From: Candidatus Obscuribacterales bacterium
GTDB lineage: Bacteria; Cyanobacteriota; Vampirovibrionia; Obscuribacterales; Obscuribacteraceae
DNA: 64,000 nt
Reading direction: 5' to 3'
Assembly: GCA_020634035.1 (NCBI GenBank)
Contig: JACKCM010000007.1
Coordinates: 1 to 64,000 of the forward strand
Position numbers and translations under genes: made by a program. Below, in pieces: positions 55,458 through 62,302 of this stretch; within the stretch, counting starts at the first letter, position 1; every line of letters begins with the position of its first letter. A model generated the notes under the pieces. That model was not told the DNA's origin. It searched no databases and saw only the letters and a list, made by a program, of their open reading frames with translations.

Positions 55458-55931
55458 ATGCAACGTGATCTCGCATCAAGAATACGACGAAGGCAGCTGG
55501 AAGAACTAGGAGGCAGAGCAGTGTCGACAGCCATAAGTGATGACAATAAAGCATACAGAAAGCTGATCAATCGTTTTCCGCTTCGCCCCATACGTGATGA
55601 TGAACAGAATGAGCAGGCAGCAAAAATTTGCGATCAACTTCTTGACCGAATCGATTCATTGAGTCCCTCTGAGAGCGACTATCTAGAAGTACTGAGCGAT
55701 CTAGTCGCCAAGTATGAATCTAAATGGGATTCTGAATGCGCTTCCATGACGCCACGCGAACTTATTCGCTACCTCATGGACCAGAACGCTCTGGCTCAGA
55801 AAGATCTGGTGCCAGAATTTGGTTCGCCCAGTCGTGTATCAGAATTTTTGAAGGGCGAAAGGGATCTCAGTCTGGAGCAGGCAAAACGAATTGCTGCGCG
55901 CTTTCGTTTGAATATTGCGGCCCTGATATAG
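55458..55931 (+). CDS. HigA-like antitoxin (XRE-type HTH), no toxin beside it
   Basis: A 157-residue protein. The C-terminal half is a helix-turn-helix domain: MTPRELIRYLMDQNALAQKDLVPEFGSPSRVSEFLKGERDLSLEQAKRI broken here into its helices, ending FRLNIAALI. The N-terminal half is helical (RPIRDDEQNEQAAKICDQLLDRIDSLSPSESDYLEVLSD pattern), as in the HigA group of COG5499. Its usual partner, a HigB-like mRNA nuclease, lies directly upstream in other genomes, but here the 114-base gap holds only the hairpin repeat. It could be an orphan regulator or a remnant. No good ribosome site is seen. Confidence 0.78.
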   Translation: MQRDLASRIRRRQLEELGGRAVSTAISDDNKAYRKLINRFPLRPIRDDEQNEQAAKICDQLLDRIDSLSPSESDYLEVLSDLVAKYESKWDSECASMTPRELIRYLMDQNALAQKDLVPEFGSPSRVSEFLKGERDLSLEQAKRIAARFRLNIAALI

Positions 55932-55943
55932 AAAGATATTGCG

Positions 55944-56711
55944 TTAGCGCTGTTCGAGCATGCGCTTTATGCAGTTGCCGTCGCGCTCCATGGACCATGC
56001 GGTGCTATTGTCGGTGGTGCCGTCTTCGCAGTCTTCTTTCAGGCGCCCGCCGTCATCCGGCACACCGGGACAATTTTTGTAGGCTTCTCCGAATAGATAT
56101 AGAGATTCGTAGGCGTTGTATTTGCCTGCGACAAGGGCGTCGTCGGCAGCATGCTTCTCCGGATTCAGCCGCCAGCGGTCTCGATAGGCTACTTTGCCAG
56201 AGATAGCTATCTGAATAGAGCTATCCATCTCTCTAAACTGCCAGCATTCTCCCATGGCTATTCGGCCTGCGCTAAAAGAATCTTTCAACAGAAGCCCACT
56301 GGATTCATGCATCTCTACTTTTATCCGCTGGGTCAAACCGGAATCTGCTGTTAGAATAAATGGCTGCGGACAAAAGCACAGCTTGCTGTCGCGTCCCAGT
56401 TTAATAACCACGTCCTGGCGCGAGCTTCCGGTGTAGACCAGGCATGCTGCCTGGGTGCGGACCTCTAGCGTGGCACCGTCTGCGACATCAATCTCTATTT
56501 CGTGCCGATCGCCATCTAAAAGCCCCGCCGACGGACTGCGCAAAAACACTGTCGGGTGATTGTTGCGGCTTAGATAAAGCGGGCGGTGCACTTGCAATGG
56601 TGCCTTGCCAAACTGGTGGCTGACCACCGACCGATTCTCTTGCGGGCGGTAATCCGTTCGCAAACGGGCGATGCCGTGGTTAAGCACGAGCCAGCCCTTC
56701 GAAAAGCACAT
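55944..56711 (-). CDS. ureD: Urease accessory protein UreD
   Basis: A 255-residue protein of the UreD (UreH) family, which with UreF and UreG loads nickel into the urease apoenzyme. Family motifs seen are QVHRPLYL, SPSAGLLDGDRHEIEIDV (the GG-x-x-x-GD segment of the family is SAGLLDGD here), CLVYTGSS and FCPQPFI. Length is typical. The gene overlaps the end of ureG by 32 bases if ATG 56711 is the start. A GTG at 56687 with AAGGG in front would cut the overlap to 8 bases and is a fair alternative. It forms a minus-strand pair with ureG, divergent from the structural genes. Confidence 0.85.
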   Translation of the reverse strand: MCFSKGWLVLNHGIARLRTDYRPQENRSVVSHQFGKAPLQVHRPLYLSRNNHPTVFLRSPSAGLLDGDRHEIEIDVADGATLEVRTQAACLVYTGSSRQDVVIKLGRDSKLCFCPQPFILTADSGLTQRIKVEMHESSGLLLKDSFSAGRIAMGECWQFREMDSSIQIAISGKVAYRDRWRLNPEKHAADDALVAGKYNAYESLYLFGEAYKNCPGVPDDGGRLKEDCEDGTTDNSTAWSMERDGNCIKRMLEQR

Positions 56712-57303
56712 GCTTCTCTATCCAGGCGACGACCTCGTCAACATTTTTGTCATGCCTGATATCGGTAAAGATAAACGGACGCCCCTGGCGAATTTTTGTA
56801 GAGTCGCGCTCCATGACGTCTAAATCTGCGCCCACATAGGGGGCCAGGTCGATTTTATTGATTACAAGTAGATCCGAGCGGCTTATCGCCGGTCCACCCT
56901 TGCGCGGTATTTTGTCGCCCTCGGCAACATCGATGACATAGATGAACGCGTCCACAAGCTCTGGGCTGAAGGTCGCGGCTAAATTATCGCCGCCCGATTC
57001 CAGAAAGACTATGTCAGGCGAAAAGCGGCTTTCAAGCTTCTCTAGCGCGTCTATATTCAGCGACGCGTCCTCGCGTATGGCAGTATGCGGGCAGCCACCG
57101 GTCTCGACACCAACAATTCGCTCTGGTTCGAGCACGCCCTGCCGTATTAAAAACTCGGCGTCCTCTCTTGTATAGATGTCATTGGTGACCACAGCCACCG
57201 AGTGGCTGTCTCTCATCATCCGACAGAGGCTTGCCACCAGCGCCGTTTTGCCAGAGCCCACCGGTCCGCCGATGCCTATTCTCACTGCTTTTCGTTCTGT
57301 CAT
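56680..57303 (-). CDS. ureG: Urease accessory GTPase UreG
   Basis: A 207-residue SIMIBI-class GTPase that drives nickel delivery to urease. The P-loop is GGPVGSGKTAL (residues 12-22), the metal-binding CPH motif is in GVETGGCPHTAIRED (about 64-78), FLESGGDNLAATFSPEL and the guanine-binding NKIDLAPYVGADL are intact. Length and sequence are typical. Its start faces that of ureA across a 114-base gap, which contains an A/T-rich stretch with TATAAT on the minus strand (57357-57362) as a possible -10 box. Confidence 0.95.
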   Translation of the reverse strand: MTERKAVRIGIGGPVGSGKTALVASLCRMMRDSHSVAVVTNDIYTREDAEFLIRQGVLEPERIVGVETGGCPHTAIREDASLNIDALEKLESRFSPDIVFLESGGDNLAATFSPELVDAFIYVIDVAEGDKIPRKGGPAISRSDLLVINKIDLAPYVGADLDVMERDSTKIRQGRPFIFTDIRHDKNVDEVVAWIEKHVLFEGLARA

Positions 57304-57417
57304 TCTTGTTATTTCTGTGATTGGCGGTTTAGATCCGCTGCTATCGAAGCAACTATATTATACTAATCGTCTATTTTGGTTTTCGAAAAATTTGGCTCTA
57401 AAAGCTCTGGAGATGTC

Positions 57418-57720
57418 ATGAATCTATCGCCTGTTGAGAAAGAGAAGCTGCTGGTTTTTCTTGCCGCGCAGCTTGCCGAGAGGCGCAAAGCCAGGGGCTT
57501 GAAACTCAATCATCCAGAGGCGCTGGCGATTCTCACCTTCACCCTCATGGAAGGCGCTCGCGATGGTAAAAGCGTTGCCGAACTTATGAGCGAAGGGACG
57601 CAGATTCTCAATCGTGATGATGTCATGCAAGGTGTGCCCGAGATGATCCATGAACTTCAGGTGGAGGCGACCTTTCCCGATGGTACCAAGCTGATAACGG
57701 TAGAACAGCCGATTCGCTGA
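57418..57720 (+). CDS. ureA: Urease subunit gamma
   Basis: A 100-residue protein, the standard size of the gamma subunit. It starts MNLSPVEKEKLLVFLAAQLA and has GLKLNHPEALAILTFTLMEGARDGKSV and the end VEATFPDGTKLITVEQPIR, all typical. The frame is open from 57376, but ATG 57418 has GGAG five bases upstream and matches the family start. First gene of the plus-strand urease operon; the beta subunit follows 76 bases later. Confidence 0.95.
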   Translation: MNLSPVEKEKLLVFLAAQLAERRKARGLKLNHPEALAILTFTLMEGARDGKSVAELMSEGTQILNRDDVMQGVPEMIHELQVEATFPDGTKLITVEQPIR

Positions 57721-57796
57721 GGGCACCGCGGGCAGTAGCACGTGATTTTGTCGAGTATTTAGTAAGAATGCAATAGAGACTATCTGGGAGAAGCCG

Positions 57797-58156
57797 ATGA
57801 GACCAGGCGAATTTATTTTAGAAGAGACAGAGATAGAAGCCAATGTGGGCAGAAAGACGGTTCGTTTAACCGTGCGCAACGCAGGCGACAGACCTATACA
57901 GGTGGGGACGCACTTTCACTTCTTCGAGGTCAATCGAAAGCTTTTGTTCAATCGGGAGCAGGCTCTTGGAATGCGGCTCAATATCCCTGCCGGCACAGCT
58001 GTGCGCTTCGAAGCAGGACAGTCACACGAAGTCGAGCTGGTGGAGCTATCTGGCGACGGTCTTATTCATGGATTCAACCGGCTGGTGGAAGGCAACATCA
58101 ATGACCCCGATGTCAGAAAAGCCGCTCTAGAGAAGATGGCTGAATTTATAAAATGA
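57797..58156 (+). CDS. ureB: Urease subunit beta
   Basis: A 119-residue beta subunit, slightly longer than the usual 100-110. Family motifs: PGEFILEE at the start, VRNAGDRPIQVGTHFHFFEVN, RLNIPAGTAVRFEAG and the Gly/Asn end. It packs against the alpha and gamma subunits. The stop overlaps the start of ureF by four bases (ATGA), so translation is coupled. Confidence 0.95.
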   Translation: MRPGEFILEETEIEANVGRKTVRLTVRNAGDRPIQVGTHFHFFEVNRKLLFNREQALGMRLNIPAGTAVRFEAGQSHEVELVELSGDGLIHGFNRLVEGNINDPDVRKAALEKMAEFIK

Positions 58157-58831
58157 AAAGTGGCGGCGCCCTACTGAAGCTCATACAGCTAACTGATTCC
58201 GCCTTTCCCATAGGTGGCTATGCTCATTCATATGGATTGGAAACTTTGATAGAAGGTGGAGTCCGAGACGCCGATGCCTGCGCCCGGGCTATAGGCAGCA
58301 TACTAGAGAGAGCCATTGCCCCCATGGACGGTACCGCCTGTTCGCTCGGTTATAAGATGGCTGAGGGCAACGATATCGCCGGTTTCATGCACCTTAATGA
58401 AGTGCTTTCTGCCATGAAATGGCCAGAAGAGATCTGTCGTGCATCCCTTGCTCTGGGCGAGCGCACTATAAAGCTTGCCACCCAGCTTTCTTGGATCGAA
58501 GCATCAGAAGTCGAAACTTTAGATTTCAAAGGTGGTGTCCATCATGCGCCAGTGTTCGGCTGGCTCTGTCAACGTATCGCAGTCACCGAAGCCGAAGCAG
58601 TCAACGCTTATCTTCATTGCTCGGCGGCGGTCTGATATCAGTCTGTGTCAGACTGGTCCCTCTGGGTCACAGCGCCGGACAAAGCTTTTAGCCGGCATGG
58701 CTCCGACTATAGAAAGCCTTGCCCCCGGGTGCATAGAGTGCTCCATCGAGGAGATGGGCTCTTTTATGCCTTTATATGAAAAGGCTTGCGCCGAGCACCG
58801 CAATCTACATACCAGATTGTTTCAGTCTTAG
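58153..58831 (+). pseudogene. ureF: Urease accessory protein UreF, broken by two frameshifts
   Basis: Three frames must be joined to make a full UreF of about 226 residues. The first (58153-58635) gives LTDSAFPIGGYAHSYGLETLI and ends after NAYLHCSA. The next frame supplies GLISVCVRLVPLGHSAGQSF at about 58620-58690. The third supplies LAGMAPTIES through the family end GSFMPLYEKACAEHRNLHTRLFQS (stop 58829-58831). One missing base near 58620-58630 (in a GGCGGCGG stretch) and one missing T near 58685-58692 (in CTTTTAG) would restore the protein. Two single-base losses 65 bases apart at simple runs look like sequencing or assembly errors; real decay is the alternative. UreF forms the activation complex with UreD and UreG. 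Its place between ureB and ureC is unusual. Confidence 0.85.
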
Positions 58832-58868
58832 ATATTTTGAGTAAACCAGGAGAAACCGGAGCCGCACC

Positions 58869-60587
58869 ATGACATTGAAGATTCCCCGAGACACCTATGT
58901 ATCGCTCTACGGACCTACCAAAGGCGATCGCGTCCGCCTGGCAGATACGGATTTGCTTATAGAAGTCGAAGAAGACCGCACTGTATACGGTGACGAAATA
59001 AAATTCGGCGGCGGTAAAACAACCCGAGACGGTCAGGGGCAAAGCCCGACGGCTTTGTCTCGCGAAGGCGCTCTCGATGTGGTTATTACCAATGCGCTTA
59101 TCTTAGACTGGTGGGGGATTGTCAAAGCCGATGTCGGTATAAAAGACGGCAAGATAAAAGGCATAGGCAAAGCCGGTAATCCACATATTCAAGAAGGCGT
59201 CCATCCGGACCTTGTGGTCGGAGCGGGCACCGATGTGATATCCGGCGAGGGTATGATCCTCACCGCAGGCGGTGTCGACACCCATGTTCACTTCATCTGT
59301 CCCCAGCTCTGTGACTATGCCATCGCGGCAGGCATGACCACCCTCATCGGCGGTGGCATCGGTCCTTCGGCAAGCTCCATCGCCACCACCTGCAGCCCTG
59401 GTGTTTTCAACCTCCATCGTATGCTGGCAAGCTCCGAAGCCTTCCCTGTTAATGTAGGCTTTTATGGCAAGGGCAACTGCAGCCTGGAGGCTCCCATAGA
59501 AGAGCAAGTCGAAGCCGGAGCCTGCGGCATGAAGATCCACGAGGACTGGGGCGCTACACCGGCGGTAATAGACGCCTGCCTCAGCGTCAGCGACCGTTAT
59601 GACATTCAGACCGCCATCCATACAGATACCCTTAACGAAGCCGGTTTTGTCGAAGATACTATTAAAGCCATCGCCGGTAGAGCTATCCACACTTTCCACA
59701 CAGAAGGTGCGGGTGGCGGTCATGCCCCGGATATCATAAAAATCGCCGGGCACGCTAATATCTTGCCGAGCTCTACGAATCCCACCAGGCCCTTCACCGT
59801 GAACACGATAGAAGAGCACCTCGATATGCTCATGGTCTGCCACAACCTGCATAAAGAGGTCCCCGAAGACGTTAAATTTGCCGAATCGAGAATTCGCCCC
59901 CAGACCATAGCGGCAGAAGACGTCTTGCAAGATATCGGTGCCATCTCTATGTTCTCGTCAGACTCTCAGGCGATGGGACGCATTACCGAGGTGGTGCTGC
60001 GCGCCTGGCAGACCGCCGACAAGATGAAGAAGCAGTTCGGTCCGCTTGCCTCTGACAGCGACCGCAACGACAACACCCGCGCCAAGCGCTATGTCGCCAA
60101 GTATACTATCAATCCTGCCATCACCCATGGGGTCGGGCACATCATAGGCTCGGTCGAGATCGGCAAATGGGCCGATTTGGTTCTATGGAATCCACAGTTC
60201 TTTGGGGTGAAGCCAGAGATGGTGCTGAAAGGCGGCATGATCGCCTATGCCCAGATGGGTTCACCCGCTGCCTCCATACCGACACCGCAACCGGTGCTTC
60301 CTCGTCCTATGTTCGGTAGCCTGGGCGGTGCCAGATCTTCTTGTAACCTTGTCTTCATGTCTGCCGCCGGTATCGCCAATGGGGTCCCGGAAAAATTGAA
60401 TCTTACCAGGCAGGTGGTGGCGACTGAGAATTGCCGCAACATAGCCAAGAAGGACATGCGGCTTAATGACGCTTTGCCTTCGATAGAGGTCAATCCCGAG
60501 ACCTATGAAGTCTTCGTCGATGGCAAGCTCGCGAAGACCGAACCCTCGGAGAAATTGCCCATGTCTCAGTTGTATTTCTTGTTTTAA
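58869..60587 (+). CDS. ureC: Urease subunit alpha (catalytic)
   Basis: A 572-residue catalytic subunit that hydrolyses urea to ammonia and carbamate with two nickel ions. Nickel ligands are intact: GGVDTHVHFICPQ, the lysine to be carbamylated in GMKIHEDWG (about residue 222), histidines in AIHTDTLNE and AIHTFHTEGAGGGHAPD, and the aspartate in SSDSQAMGR (about 363). The mobile-flap motif MVCHNLHK carries the catalytic cysteine and histidine. GGAGAAACC lies upstream of the ATG. Length and ends (LPMSQLYFLF) are typical. The gene is complete, which suggests that urease is functional. Confidence 0.97.
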   Translation: MTLKIPRDTYVSLYGPTKGDRVRLADTDLLIEVEEDRTVYGDEIKFGGGKTTRDGQGQSPTALSREGALDVVITNALILDWWGIVKADVGIKDGKIKGIGKAGNPHIQEGVHPDLVVGAGTDVISGEGMILTAGGVDTHVHFICPQLCDYAIAAGMTTLIGGGIGPSASSIATTCSPGVFNLHRMLASSEAFPVNVGFYGKGNCSLEAPIEEQVEAGACGMKIHEDWGATPAVIDACLSVSDRYDIQTAIHTDTLNEAGFVEDTIKAIAGRAIHTFHTEGAGGGHAPDIIKIAGHANILPSSTNPTRPFTVNTIEEHLDMLMVCHNLHKEVPEDVKFAESRIRPQTIAAEDVLQDIGAISMFSSDSQAMGRITEVVLRAWQTADKMKKQFGPLASDSDRNDNTRAKRYVAKYTINPAITHGVGHIIGSVEIGKWADLVLWNPQFFGVKPEMVLKGGMIAYAQMGSPAASIPTPQPVLPRPMFGSLGGARSSCNLVFMSAAGIANGVPEKLNLTRQVVATENCRNIAKKDMRLNDALPSIEVNPETYEVFVDGKLAKTEPSEKLPMSQLYFLF

Positions 60588-60604
60588 CGCTTAAGGAGAT
60601 TGCT

Positions 60605-61054
60605 ATGTCCATTGTCGTAGAGGCGCTGCCCGAGCATAAAGATGCCGGCGATTTTGATGGCTTAGTTGTTGATTTTGTCGAGCTAAATTACCATGACCGC
60701 TGCCGTCCCCGCCAGATTGTCGCGACCGCAGGCGGACGCGAACTGGCGCTCGCCCTGCCGCGTGGCACGGTGCTGACCGACGGCGTGGTGCTGCATCGCG
60801 ACCAGGAAGTCGTGGTCACTGTTGTCGCCAAGCCAGAGCAAGTGGTTCGCATTCAACCCGAGGACAATCGCGAGCTTTGTGTGGTCGCCCATCATCTGGG
60901 CAACTGGCACCGGTCGCTAGAGGCACTGACAGACGGAAGCGTTCTCACCGAGGTCGACGCGCCTCTAGAAGACTGGCTGAAAAAGCATGGTATCGTCTAC
61001 AGCATCGAGACGCGCGCCTATCAGCCCAATCTGAAAGGCAACTCCCATGACTAG
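60605..61054 (+). CDS. ureE: Urease accessory protein UreE (nickel chaperone)
   Basis: A 149-residue UreE, which dimerises and hands nickel to UreG. The N-terminal strand domain (ELNYHDRCRPRQIVATAGGRELALALPRGTVLTDGVVL) and the metal-binding part (VAHHLGNWHRSLEALTDGSVLTEVD) are present; the usual GNRH is GNWH. The histidine-rich tail of some UreE proteins is absent. AAGGAG lies seven bases before the ATG. It ends the urease operon. Confidence 0.9.
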   Translation: MSIVVEALPEHKDAGDFDGLVVDFVELNYHDRCRPRQIVATAGGRELALALPRGTVLTDGVVLHRDQEVVVTVVAKPEQVVRIQPEDNRELCVVAHHLGNWHRSLEALTDGSVLTEVDAPLEDWLKKHGIVYSIETRAYQPNLKGNSHD

Positions 61055-61130
61055 GACAGATGATAGTAAAATTGATTTTGCTAGAGTGTGTTTGTATCTG
61101 TTTCTACTGTAAGGTCTCCGGAGCTTTTTC

Positions 61131-62159
61131 ATGGACGACTCTAAAAATCTAGAAAGTCTCAGTAAGCGCAAAGCTTTATTAGACCGCGAGATTATGGCCT
61201 ATCACCAGGCCGGCGTCGAAGTGCCGGCGGATCTCGAGAAAGCATTTTCAGAGCTGGAGAACCAGGAGAAAGAGCAGCAGCAGGAAGGCAGTGCTTCTCT
61301 GGGGACCGCGCCGGTTCTATGGACCGGTTGGCTTGGTAAGAAAGTCTCTGGCTATATAATCAATCACCTCTTGCATGAAGGCTCCTACTCTTGTGTTTTC
61401 GAAGTAGAGGACGCCGGAAAGAAGCTGGCTGTTAAAATCGCCAGCCATCCCGACAGCTATATAAATCTCGCCCGGGCGGAGAAAGACTCGGATGCAGTAA
61501 ATGGCAAGAGTCTGGCGCTTTGTCCCGAGGGCACTATATTGACCCCGGAATACAACTCGGTGGTCGAAGAGCAGGCCAATCGTTTGAAGAAAGCCGGCAG
61601 ACCGTTTGTGCCCATACTAGACAGCGGCAAGCTCGATGGGGCAGCGTACTATCTGATGCCCTTATTCGCCGGCAAGACCATGCGGCAGTTAATGAACGAA
61701 GGCAGCCTGAGCGACGTTGTAAAAGCCTTCAGAAGAATTCTCGACGCAATCAAGAAATTCGGCGTCGACGCCAACAGGCTCTCTTATTTCAGCAATCTGA
61801 AGCCGGAGCACATTATTTTTGAGGGTGACTCGCCCGTCTTTCTGGATGCAGGCTCTTCTGGATGGCTGAGCACCGCATCCGGCAGGCTTTCGGGGATTTT
61901 GACTACCCCCGGATACAACCCCGGCCTCGACAATGCGCCCTGGTCCGCCCTTGGCTTGATTCTATACGAGCTTGCCACAGGAGCCCATCGGCTGGAAGCG
62001 TCCACGGGTGGCACTTCCGGACCCTCTGGCGGCAGCAAGCTCCCTGTCGCTCTGACTAGAGAGCTGGAAAGCCTGGCGAGTTTATCTACGAGCCCCGAAA
62101 GCAAGCCAGATATTGCGTCTCTGGAACAGTTGCTCTCAGAAATTGAAAAACTAATCTAA
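61131..62159 (+). CDS. Kinase-like protein with degenerate active site (pseudokinase)
   Basis: A 342-residue protein. Residues 1-60 are charged and helical (coiled-coil-like). The kinase fold follows: INHLLHEGSYSCVFEV as the glycine loop, the ATP-anchoring lysine in KLAVKIA (about 102), MPLFAGKTMRQLM in the hinge and the C-lobe APWSALGLILYELATGAH. The catalytic loop reads YFSNLKPEHIIFE where active kinases have HRDLKPxN, so His-Arg-Asp is lost, and DFG is DAG. It is thus a likely pseudokinase that still has its lysine. It lies 76 bases behind ureE on the same strand and may be read from the urease transcript; a functional tie is not shown. A terminator follows. Confidence 0.78.
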   Translation: MDDSKNLESLSKRKALLDREIMAYHQAGVEVPADLEKAFSELENQEKEQQQEGSASLGTAPVLWTGWLGKKVSGYIINHLLHEGSYSCVFEVEDAGKKLAVKIASHPDSYINLARAEKDSDAVNGKSLALCPEGTILTPEYNSVVEEQANRLKKAGRPFVPILDSGKLDGAAYYLMPLFAGKTMRQLMNEGSLSDVVKAFRRILDAIKKFGVDANRLSYFSNLKPEHIIFEGDSPVFLDAGSSGWLSTASGRLSGILTTPGYNPGLDNAPWSALGLILYELATGAHRLEASTGGTSGPSGGSKLPVALTRELESLASLSTSPESKPDIASLEQLLSEIEKLI

Positions 62160-62233
62160 GACCTGTCGAAGAACGGCTCGGCAGTCATATAGTCTATTAG
62201 TTTATATGTATCCTGCTCACGGGTATAAAACTG

Positions 62234-62258
62234 AAGCACGCTATTGCGGGCTTTTTTT
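62234..62258 (+). terminator. Rho-independent terminator
   Basis: A hairpin pairs 62234-62241 (AAGCACGC, one A-G mismatch) with 62246-62253 across the loop TATT, followed by seven Ts at 62252-62258. It closes the urease and pseudokinase transcript. Confidence 0.7.
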
Positions 62259-62302
62259 GTCCGATTCCGTTGTTCGTTGTCTAATTCCTTTGTCCCTTAC
62301 CA

